NCBI GenBank assembly: GCA_019916065.1
Contig: CM034236.1
Span: forward strand, 52,976,690-53,040,689
Origin: Vitellaria paradoxa
Taxonomy: Eukaryota > Streptophyta > Magnoliopsida > Ericales > Sapotaceae
Length of the DNA: 64,000 bases
Direction of reading: 5' to 3'
In this document: positions 1-11,400 of the stretch, piece after piece
How positions within the stretch are numbered: position 1 is the stretch's first letter
Layout: every line of letters begins with the position of its first letter
Position numbers and translations under genes: made by a program
The notes under the pieces: generated by a model
Database searches by the model: none
What the model was told of the DNA's origin: nothing
What the model saw: the letters and a program-made list of their open reading frames with translations, nothing else

Positions 1-118
1 TTTTTTTTTTTTGTTGATAATAAATAAAATTTTATTAAGGAAATGCTAAATATACAAAACAGACCAATGCATCCTTGTTTGGGAGAACCAACAGGAAGGG
101 AAGGGAAGGGAGGTAAGG

Positions 119-1036
119 TTTTTTTTTTTGAAAAAGATAAGTAAATTTTTATTAAAAGAAAATAGCTCTATACAAGCATTAATTGGATGCTAATACATGA
201 CACCAATAGAAACAAAACATCCAAACAAACAGGAAACCAACCAAACCACTCATCTCATCTGATCAAGGAAATTCAAGAAAGAAGATAGGTCTATCTCCCT
301 TCCATCCCTCACCCAATCATATAGACATGCAAGAAAGTAGCTTTTAATCCTGTAAGATGGCCTGCTCTCATTTTCAAAATTCCTTCTATTCCTCTCCTTC
401 CAAGTCAGCTAGAACACACAAAATGGAATCACATTCTAAATGGATTTTTTATTCCCCCCAAGAGGCTGCCCCCACCATGCCAGTAAAAAATCACTCAAAC
501 TCCTTGGGAAGCACGTCTGCACATTAAAGCAAGAAGAAATCAAACTCCACATCTCAGCTGTTCATGAGCAGTGCAGTAACATATGTGAAATAGACTCCTC
601 CTAATTGAAGCATAATGTGCAGTGGTTAACTATGGAATAACCTCTAAGTTTGAGGTTGTCCATAGTTAGAATATTTCCCCTAGCTGCACACCAAGAGAAG
701 AAAAGCACTCGAGGAGGGGCAGCAGTTTAGAATATTTCCCCTAGCTGCACACCAAGAGAAGAAAAGCACTCGAGGAGGGGCAGCAGTCTTCCAAAGCTTC
801 GTCCAAGGAAATGCATCGCCTATGTGTCCTTGCAATGATGAATAATAGGATCTGACAGTAAAGAGCTTCTCCTTTGATCCATTCCAAGCCATGGAGTCCT
901 CAAAATCCTTCAAATAGACATCATTTAGGAGCTCAATAAGAGACAAGTAAGCATCCATTTCCCAATCATTCATGTTCCTGCGAAGAGTGACTACCCAGGT
1001 GCGACTATTATCCATACCAATGCAATAATCTCTGAG
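119..1036 (-). mobile_element. 5'-truncated L1-type LINE fragment
   Basis: Minus orientation: poly-A tail is the T run at 119-129. Its last codons (minus strand, 680-1015 and beyond) give a zf-RVT-like region: LRRNMNDWEMDAYLSLIELL, a KLWKTAAPPRVLFFSW stretch and CAARGNIL. The same 3' end (poly-T then GAAAAAGATAAGTAAA) and the same protein pattern occur in the large LINE at 25801-31852, so the two are family members. Everything 5' of the zf-RVT region is missing, as usual for incomplete reverse transcription. It contains an exact 61-bp tandem duplication (666-726 and 727-787) that breaks the frame. Confidence 0.8.
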
Positions 1037-1043
1037 TTATTTT

Positions 1044-1259
1044 CTTGTTTGGGAAAATGGAGGGGAGTGTCTTGAATATGGTTAAAAATACCATTATACC
1101 ATTTAGAATATATTATCATATTAAATAGAAATGCATCACACTATTTATTCTTTTAAAAATAAATAAAAAATTAAGGATAAAATGATAACATTATATTGAA
1201 TGAGGGTGAACTATTCCCATCCATTCCCTTCCCTTCCCCAACTCTTCTCCCAAATAAGG
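1044..1259. mobile_element. Small TIR element (MITE), hAT-like ends
   Basis: About 216 bp, AT-rich inside, with CTTGTTTGGGAAAA at the left and TTCTCCCAAATAAGG at the right, near-perfect inverted repeats followed internally by GGA- and TCC-rich tracts. No coding. The target duplication is not clear. It lies between the LINE fragment and the outer element end at 1263-1302. Confidence 0.55.
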
Positions 1260-2145
1260 TTAATTATTTTACCTCCCTCCATTCACTTCCTCCCAAACTA
1301 AGGGCCGGCTCTACGTCTCTTGATATCAACCCTAAACAAGTCAATTAAAAGGAGCTTTTCGCTCTATGTTAGATCTTTTGATGAAACGTTATGGAAACAA
1401 AGAAAAAAAAATGATGAAACATTAAATTCACATGTTTCCATTGAAGTGAATTTGTTTCAGCCAAACATACCAAGCACACTGAAAAGACAAAATCTCTCAT
1501 CTGCGTAGCAACAATGACAAGGGCCAACAAAAGGCCGCTGTAACCAACAACCAAACAAACACACACGCTCTTAACTCAAAAAACTGCATCAAGAAGAAAA
1601 ATGTGATTAGAGTAAGCGGGGGAAAAGGAGGCAGGGGGAGAGTTTTATCTTACTGCTTAAGTTGCTACTTTGGATAGCCAGGCTTGCTTCTTGTGTACAG
1701 TAGGAGTTTGATTTAACTTCTGTCAAATTTCTTATTGCATAATGTGTATTCTATTGTTCACACATTATTTACGGTGCTAAGATTAAGTGAAATAATTCTC
1801 TATAAATATAAAATCATTTGGAATCTTTTAAGAAATAAAATATTCTGACACACGCCATGTACTTGATGTTAGCATGAGAAAACTATAAAATGACATTTTT
1901 TTTGACTAGAAGATGGGCTAAATATATCTGTTAACCCTGGTTTTCTTGAGGAGATGCCACATGTTGAGTTGTCAATTGGAAGTAGAAAAATCCAAGTGAT
2001 TACCTTTGTCAGTAGTTTTCAATGAATCTAGAAACACGAATATTCACCTCACTTAATTTAACAGAAAAAAATAGACAACCAAAATTAACCGAAGATCATA
2101 AAGACAAGGTTCCAAAGACCAAAAAGGATAGCCATAAAGCAATAC

Positions 2146-5100
2146 CTGAAGCAATTCTCTACAGGTATCCATAGTAAGAAAACCCATGCTGAAAAACCTT
2201 TCAGTACAAAGGAACTGGAACACAGGTAACACAATCTCATATAACTTCAGACCTAGAGGATTTGTATCTTCAACTGGTGAGTCACCACCAAAGTTGCCTT
2301 TAGCAGAACGCAGTGGTATCAAATGCTTACTAAGAGTTGGATCATGTCCTTGAAATAGAACAAGTAACGCAAAGCCCCAAAGAAATCGAAATTCTTCTGG
2401 TTTCAATTGAACCATGCTGTAACCAGAGATGAAGGTATTCTTTGATGTATTCTCAGGTGTTTGCAAAGATAGGTTCATGTCAAAAGGCACAGGAACTGCA
2501 TCCAGTGCAACTGCTTGAAGAATAACTGGCCAGGCTTCTTCTAAACATGGCTGCAACTTTGCTGAAACCAGTGCTGATTGAATTCCATCAAGGAATGGTT
2601 TCCACTGCAAGAAGGCACACAGAAAAACATAATTTTTTTTTTTTCCAGTTGGATTAGCACAACAAACATAATAAGTATATAAAGATAAAATAATTACAAC
2701 ATTTACACATGGTCTGATTGCATATAGAAACATGCAAGAAGTAACTAAAAGATAAGGCTAACTGGTTTACAAATATTAAGCTTACATTTTGTTTGAGTTG
2801 CAACCGGAAGCAGACGTGACAGCAGTCCTTTAAAATCGAGATCCAGTATTTCCCCAGAATATTTGAACTTTCTGAAAATAATGGTAATTGAGCCAGATAC
2901 TCATCTGGAACGCCAGCATGTTGATTCCTCAAGAAGGTATATGTATAACATTTGAGAGAGGCGTGGGCAGTAAGAAGTCTTATTTTGATCTACACAGGAA
3001 AAAAAAAAAAAAAAAAAAAAAAAAAAACAGCACCAATCAAAACCTCTACACCATAGATACATCTATAGATATACCATATATCATACGTATAACCAAGTAT
3101 ATTACATGTGGAAAGCAACACAAAATATAATATAAGACAGGAAACACGATAGACAAATTGGTCATCTTAATATACATCTACATTCAGAACGGTACCTTGC
3201 ATGATACCCATTCTGCAAATGATGGATAGTAAAGGTCCTTGAAGTTGTTCAATGGACGTGAAATCAATGAAAATATTCGCTTAACAGCAACTTGATCTCC
3301 GCTAATTATACCATTTGTTAGTATCTGAAATTTTTAAAAGACACCCTATCAGCATTAACATGCATAATTTAATTAGAATAAACCAAAGACACATATTCTA
3401 TTTTATTCAACCTTTGTAGCAAGCTGCAAGCCTGCCTCCAAAAGAATAGGGCCAGAGGATGTGTCCAATGCAGTGCGGACAGCGGATACCAGCTGGGCCT
3501 AAAAATCATACAAAACTAGTTTAGTACAAATCTATGTATGAAATCAAATGGGAAACATGTTTAAGCGATGGGAAAAATAAATAAATCTTTCAAAGAGAGA
3601 AAGAGAAAACCAAAACTAAAGCAAGTTCAATCAGCGCACCTGATACTGTTCAAGTAGAAGGTGTCCTGGAAGGTCAGGGTCTTGTATCATTTCAAACTGT
3701 GATTTACAAGGCACAATATATAAATGAACTATCACAGCATTTTAGCATACTTAATTATTGATCTCGGCATGGTGCTAGGTGAAAAGTAAAAAGACACGTT
3801 TCCAACATCCCAACAATAAAATTTGTCCCCACCATAAAAGGCCACCAAGCATGTATAGAATGGAAAACAAGATCATAAATAGCAATTTTTTGCATGGTTT
3901 AGAAAAATATGGTAGTCCTTCAGTAGTCATCACCCTGTCTATTTTCAGCAATTTTGAATCCTTTTACAACATATCAGGTGGTTTCTCACTCGTCAGCTTA
4001 ATAGAATGTGTGAACACAATTATGCATCATGAAAAAATTGAAGACCTTGGTGAGAAGAACAAATTTTGGCTGAGCTTGTACTAGTTTTTCGCTAGCACAA
4101 GATGAACACAATGTTTTGTGGGATGAATGATGGTGCAGCTCTTTGTAGAAGAACTTCCTTTAGTGGTGAAGATAACTTGCTTGATGGAGATTGATCCAAG
4201 GTGGAGATTGTGTTTTGAATTGACAGGCTTGATTTGGGTTTTCTTTTTTTTTCCCCCCTCCAGTGGAATGAAATGACTGGCAGGTATTATTGAGTCTTTA
4301 GAAACAATTATTTCGTTCCTCAGGAAAGTGGAAAACATGGCTGAAAATTTGGTCGAATCATTGTTATTGGGTACTGTAATTTTTTACTTAGGGAAGAATA
4401 TGTTGTTCTTAGTTTCCAGACAGGTTCCTAAAATTAATGAAAACATGGTCGAGAGAGTAATTTCTAACGATAATGCCAACAAGCACATTATTTCTGTAAC
4501 TCATTATCAAATAGGGAATTTGGAACTAACCTCCATGAGGAGTTAGTAAAGGAATTTGGAGGCATGCATATAACAAGGGATCTACAAGTCTTGTCAGCAT
4601 GTATTGGAATGAGAGGAATCAAGGATGATTCTTAAATGGCTTGGAGTCCATTTCATGGAGGGAGGTTGAAATAATTAAGCACAATTGAGAAGAAACGCAG
4701 TCCTGTAAGTGATGATTTCACAATTGCCCTGGACTGGAAATTCATAAAAATTTTTAGAGGACAACTATCAAGGGGGTCTAAAGTGTTAGTGATAAATATT
4801 CGAATAATAGCCCATATTTAAAATTTTTTATTGAAAACAATCAACATATTGTTTGAAGAACTAATGAAATTTGGGTTAACAAAAGTGAGGAAGACCAAAA
4901 TTTTGGGGCTACTCCATGGGCCAGTAAATCATAAATTGCTGCCTGTTAGTCTTTTTTGTGTGCTAAATTTTAAGGCTACCAAGAGTTTTAGGATGTCACA
5001 GAGAAATTTCAGGCTAAGGAAACAAAGTCAAAATTTAGATTTAATGGCTGATAAGCCTACAAGTAATGCAGCAACAGGTATAGAAAAAAATAAACACCTA

Positions 5101-5482
5101 TTCTCACATAAATCACCAACTGATAATTGAGATCCTACAAAATTTGCAGAATCAGCATGCTAGAGAATGATACCTTGTCCATAATGGTACATAACAGTAC
5201 CACACCAATGGGCCGCATGTTCTCAAACTGGATTGTGCTTATCTACAAGTAATGTATGAAAATGTTTTTAAAACCATTTAAATTCCTTCAAATGATTCAA
5301 AACATTGAACTATTATAACAATAATTGCTTTATATACCTGATACGCAAGTGAAATTAGCTCTTGCACATGGAGGACTAGCCAGTCACCAGAGGTCCGTCC
5401 ATTAGAAGATTGTTTTCTTGCCAAATAAAGGTCAAAATGAGCAGGATCCTTCCCAACAGCTTCAGGTAGATGACTTAAGCAC
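2146..5482 (-). CDS. SWEETIE: SWEETIE exons 33-39 (residues 1196-1579)
   Basis: Exon 33 5338-5482, 34 5174-5242, 35 3640-3696, 36 3412-3498, 37 3196-3324, 38 2786-2989, 39 2146-2604. Exon 33 begins with the last base of a Glu codon and reads [20 protein letters not shown]. Exon 39 is the longest at 459 nt, from [20 protein letters not shown] to MDTCRELLQ, and ends with a clear donor (CAG|GTATTG). The open frame runs on past this donor into the intron, but that sequence loses family similarity. The next expected exon, beginning like (V)(L/F)SYS, is absent from 1-2145, so the following intron exceeds 2.1 kb and leaves the window. Confidence 0.94.
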
Positions 5483-8400
5483 CTACAAGAAATTACTTTA
5501 TTAAGATAAGCATATCATGAAGAAAAGTGAATACATGGTCCGAGGTGCAAAAGGATGCAAATTTCCATACTTCCAAAACTCTTTTCAAGGCAACTCTACT
5601 ATATCAATGTTGAGAGGATAAAATAATATAGGGCAACCCATGCAAAAGGCACCTGCATTGCGAGATCTACGGAGGGTTTAGATTAAGGCAGCCTTTTCTC
5701 CGCAAGCAAAGAGCTGCTTAAAGGTATAAAATAATAATATAAACAATAAAATTGCCCCTCCCTAGGTATTGAGCTTTTAGGTAACCTAATGACTAACAGT
5801 CTAAAATGGTGAGAGACAAAGGTCCTAAACTCAAACCTCACTACTGCCCTATAGTCAATTGTTGCACATGTTTAGCTTTATCAAAAAAGCCAAACTAACC
5901 ACCGTGAGAGGAGGTGTTGAGAGTATATAAATAATAAAGTTACCCCTCCCTAGTAGCTTTGTTACTGATGTTGATGTATTTATGTATTTAGTTTAAGGGT
6001 GATTTGATCTGTCAGATTTTGTGTATTAAATATAAATACAAACATCATCTCTAACTTTTCTTACTTCTTAGTGCATTAAGAAGTTCTGGTACAGCTTCTT
6101 GTATTGTAAGAGAAAATTATGCAATGTAATTGTTGCTTGGGGTGCATAATTGCGTGAGACAGGCATTAATACAGAACTACCGTCTTCAACTTCATCTTCT
6201 TTGTCTTTTTCATGAACTTGTTTTGGTTAAACAAATACATAGAATAATGAGAATACATAATTTGGTAATTAGGTAATATTCGTACAATCAATTCAATGTT
6301 TTGGGAAGAAATAAATAAATAATACCTTAATAAATTATTTTTTATTAATCAATGTATAAATTAATAAATTATTAATTCACTGATTAAATAATATCTTGAT
6401 TAATTAAAAAATTTTCAAAGTCCCAAGGGTATTAATTTATACAAATTTAACTATATGTCACAACAAGGTAGTTAGCATAAAGCTAACCTCACATAATCCA
6501 TCAATCATGGGCCATTCATTGATGCGGCACCAAGTAGTGAAATAAGTAAAAAGACCATACAAAACAAAGAATCAGAAGAAACAATTGCGAGATTAAATTT
6601 CGCAATTACATTTGGCCGTTGGCCGATATTATTAATACGTAACACTGTTGCTGCATGAACTTACTAGTTGATATTTGGAATTCAATGCACTGCAATATAT
6701 ATGAATTGAACTTCCATGTGATACAACACCAAAGAGAGGAGATTATTTTCAACAAATTGCGTTGGTGCAGATGAATTGAAAATTGTTAATTCATTTTTAG
6801 TTGGTGCAAGGGTATAAACAAGGCCAAGGCATTTGCATAAATGAACTTTGCTAAGTCATTAATTGCCCTAAAAACTTAAACTACTACAACAATACACATC
6901 AATCTAACTTGACGCATCCTGTCAGATGCATTTCTGTCTTGCACAGATTAGAGAGATGAATAAAGCAAATCAATGTGGTGTACCAACTGAAACATAACAG
7001 AGTGCACAAAAATAAACAAGGGAACAAACAAGATAATAAAACTTGAAACCAAAGTTCTAATACCATGTAAGCCACTGATTGTCCTAAAAACTTAAACTAC
7101 CAAGAAATGTGATAGGTCATCAGTAGCTAAATAAATAATCAGTCCCTTTTGACTTCTTGGCCGAAGAAGTGCACTCCCCTTTAATAGTACATTCCCCTTG
7201 AATTGTCTCATGGTCTCCTCTAGGATGGTCCTCCATAGGTTCTGTCTTTTTGTTCGCTTTTGTTTTTTCTATTTAAGGAGCTGGATGTGTTGGTTGTTAT
7301 TATGGATTAAGTCTATGAAAATGAAATATGGACAGCCCGTGAGCTGATGTTTCCTTCTTCCTTCTCTTCGGCTTAATGATTCTCTCATGAGCTATTGTTT
7401 CTCCTAGCTACTAAATTCTCTTCTTGATTTTACATCAAATTGGTATCAAAGCCCAAAATTCTAAAAATTCTTAATTTGCACTGTTTTCTAGTGCCACCTG
7501 ATCTCCGGTGACTACCACTATTTTTTGAACTGTTCCCCCCCCCACCCAAAAAAAAAAAAACACTTTCTGCAAACACTTCATTCCAGAAATCTAACTTTCC
7601 GGCGACTCTCCAACAACCCACTATTTTTCTGACGACATTGTTTTAAAGTCAAAAGGATTTTTTTTTTGGGGGGGGGGGTTTAAAAAATTGATTTGTCCTC
7701 AATTTTCAATTGGAGCATATTCTATTGGAACAAGGATGCCAAGAATGAAACAACCCTCTCCACAATAGACGTGTTATCAATTTACTTCCATCCAACAAGA
7801 GCGTCAAGAACTAGCTAATAGGATTGATAAGCTTGAGAGGTCCTGTTGTTCATTGGATCTGGCCACCAATCGGATCTGCTATGTTAGGTGTGATATTGTG
7901 CAATTCAAACATGACCATGTCAATATGTGGCATCACTTCTTTTAATGTTAGATCCAGAGTTAATGTTAGATCCTCCTCCTTTTTGCCCATGAAGGATGTT
8001 CTTACCATAGCCATTAAGACACAGGCGAAAGAGCCTTACAAGGATTACTTAGAAGTTCTAGTTTATATGCCTGACCATAAGAAATTTAGAGATTTAGGTG
8101 AAGATTTTGAGAACCAACTCTTTGGTAATTTGGACGCTAATGTGCCTGGCACCGAGACATCCCCAAAGGAGTCTGCCCCAATCAATGATGAAGAAGTGTT
8201 AAGGTGCATCTAAGATTCTAAGTGTTAGCTTTAAGAATTTATTGACCTCAGTGATGTGCCACCTATAGAATCCAGACTATGAAAAAACTTCTCTCACAGG
8301 AAATCCAGCAATTGCTATGTCCCACCTAGAGTTACAGTCCATGCCTCATTACTATAGTGTCCATTGGGATTTCATCATTGCCGTTGCACCATCCCTCCCA

Positions 8401-11400
8401 AAGTTTAATTTATTTTTGGAATTCTTTCAGAGTTAGCAAGATATCTTGCTGGAGTCGAGATTCTTCCACCCCAAGAGAATTGGTGGGGATACCAAGTTCC
8501 TATCATCCCTTATGTGCTTCCATGAACTTCGGAGAAGCTTGCAAACCCACTCTGTTCATGGCCTAGTGATTTTAAGGAAGAAGAGCATAATTTTCAACTC
8601 AACAAAGTTGAGTTTCTTTCCACCCCGAGAGAATTGATGGTCATCAGTAGCTAAATAAATAATCAGCCCCTTTGACTTATTGGCTGAAGAAGTGCACCCC
8701 CCTTTAATAGTACATTCTCCTTGAATTATCTTTTAGTCTCCCCTAGAATGGTCTTCCCTAAGATGTGTCTTTTGGCTTGTTTTTGTATTTTCAATTTAAA
8801 GAGTTGCATGTGTTGGTTGTTATTATGGACTAAGTTTATGAAAATGAATGATGAACAACCCGGGAGCTAATGTTTCCATTGCCCTTCTTCTCCTTGGTTT
8901 AATTCTTCTCTCCTTGACTATTTCTTCTTTCCCTGACTTATTTCTTCTCTTGTTTCACATCAGAATGGGGCCCAATAATATATATCAACCTAACTAAATA
9001 AACTTGTTTGTACTTGTCAAACAAGGATTGATCTAAGAAAAGGAAACCAATATATAACAGGAAGGGAGTTGCAATAGCTAGTTCAAACTAATGTATATGG
9101 GATAGTGGCTTACATCTAAACAGAAGTCCACAAGGAATTTCAAGATATATAAATATACATCTCATATCATTCAAAAAAGCAGTAGAAAGAAACAACTAAC
9201 ATGATAAAAGAAGCAATAAACAAAGCATAAATGTCTAAGATAATTGAATTTGGCTGTATCGAGTAAAAGATACGCAGCAAAAGGAGATTCACATACTCAG
9301 CAGCAAAAACTCGGGTTCTATATCTGAGATGCTTCTCTCTTTTAACATTTACACTGGTTGAATCAAATGCATAACCTTGAAAGGAGGCTTTAGAGCTAGA
9401 AACCATGTTTTCATCATCGTCTCCAAAATTCAATCTTTTGTCACCATCAGGACCATTTAAAGGATCATTTCCTAAACGGCCATTAGTCCTGGAATCTCCT
9501 CCCGTGGATGAAGCAAGAGCCTGGACAAAATTGTTTAAGATTTATTTCCATGAGAATATTTCTACCGCAGCAAACTCCAACAAGGCAATAAAGTTAAATC
9601 AGTTGCATAATATACAGTTAAAACAAAAATTACAGTGAGGAAACAACATCTCCTGATTAGACATGGGATATAAAAGCTATGCAAACTGCAATTTTGACAG
9701 ATGTGTAATAATTTCACAGCTAAAAACCAGGAAAAAAATTATTTACAAGATAACATTTCCTTTAACAAAGGATATATATGGTCCAACAACCCTCTATCAT
9801 CTTAATGCCTTGGAATACAAATGACAGGTGTCACTCATAAGCACGGGTACAAGATTGACTAAATATTAAGATGCATCCAATTAGGGCACTGAATTGAATT
9901 GACATGAATTTTGGGAAGAGAGGAGCCTGTACAATTAAAAATATAAACAAAGCACAACATATAGAGAGAAACAAGCCTACCATGGCACGGCAAATCGAGA
10001 GCCAATGAGATGGACATGAAGGGCATGAAGCATAAAGCAATCGCATAATTGTAGCACGCACCAAATTTCCAATCCTAAGAATAACAAGGAGTAAAAATTT
10101 AGGAACTAGAGTGCAAATGATAAAGCAATCAATTATAAAGAAACAGACAAGCGAGAAAAAGCAATATGAGGCAAAATAATATAAATTAAATGTAAGCATT
10201 TACCTCACACTAAAGACAAAGGCCAGTTATTGTTAAGTTTTATTTTACAAGTGATAACTCAATCTTTTAACAGCTTTTGTCTCTTTAAATCAACATAAGC
10301 AAATATTTCTGTGCTTTCCAAATTAAACTCTTGTGATATGACCTCAAAAGTCAGTTTATGAAGGAGACCAGTAATGGGACTGAAATGGTTTAATGCCCCG
10401 ATAATGTGATCTAATGCACACAACAAGCATATCAATCCATAATTATCCACATAATGCTTCACCAGTGATGCAAATTGTTACATTCAGTATCCGGAGCTTG
10501 AGATCACAAGACTAAAAATAGTGTCATCATTGGAACTTAACGTCAATCAAATTTCACGACTTAAAAAAGAACTAAGAGAAGTATCACATAACTAAATATG
10601 TTATTATAAGGATGAAAAAAAGGAGTTTGAAATCAAGCTACTCAAAACTATACATTCCACAAGAAGAAATTGATATGGTTACAAAAATTTAGTTGAAGTC
10701 ACATGATGCAACTTTTTAAGGTATGGGACAAGTTTTGGAGACGGACAAAGGAAATCACAAAATCTATCATATACTGAAACCAACGTATGCAGGGTTCATG
10801 TTAGAAAAACTATAGAAATCTACAATAAAAACCGGTCATGAGGTTAAAAATCAAGACTAGATTAACTTGTTTTTAAAGATGCCCATAATTACAGCAGAAG
10901 CAGCAGCAACAACAACAATGGTTAAAACAATTTTTTTTTTTTTTAATTGATGGTGACACCTTAGGTTTTCTTAGCTCTCTCAACTTTCTTGCTCTCTTCC
11001 AAATAATAATAAGATAAAGCAGAAATGCATTAATGATCCAACAGAAAGGGAACTGTCTTGCTGACCAATAGTTTTTGAAAAGCATAATATTTAAGGCCAA
11101 TGTTTCCAGCAACCGTAAGACAATGCATAGAGAAAACAAAATATTTAACTGGAGGCCTGGAACATAGTAGAAGGCGCAAGCAACCGTAAGGCAATAACAA
11201 CCTCAAAACAAAAAGAGGAAGATAGAAGATAATAGGAAAAGATCCACTGAAATTAAGTTAAAAAAAGTGCATGGTTTACATACTCGGTGTCAGTTTCTTC
11301 ATCAAGCATATGGAACAAGGTATCTTCTATTTGTTCATCAATAACAGAAGCCTGTGGAGAATAATATCAGCAGTTGGATATGATGAACTTGTGGTTAAGT

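Larger units (their letters stand above)
1..2145 (-). other. SWEETIE intron 39, partial, packed with repeats
   Basis: From the exon 39 donor leftwards there is no further SWEETIE coding match. The segment holds a LINE 3' end at the very edge (1-76), a LINE fragment (119-1036), a TIR element (1044-1259), what look like the two ends of an older TIR element (77-118 and 1263-1302), and about 840 bp without an assignable feature (1303-2145). Confidence 0.7.

Noticed and set aside
2053..2733. Long minus-strand open frame extending past both sides of SWEETIE exon 39
   Set aside because: Family similarity stops at the acceptor (2604) and donor (2146); the rest is intron that happens to be open.
5940..6210. 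Possible solo LTR in SWEETIE intron 32
   Set aside because: Looks LTR-like in composition, but it has no partner, no TG...CA ends that I can defend and no target duplication.
7824..8213. 129-residue frame inside the small LTR element
   Set aside because: Not a recognisable gene; lies in the decayed interior of the retroelement, at most a gag remnant.
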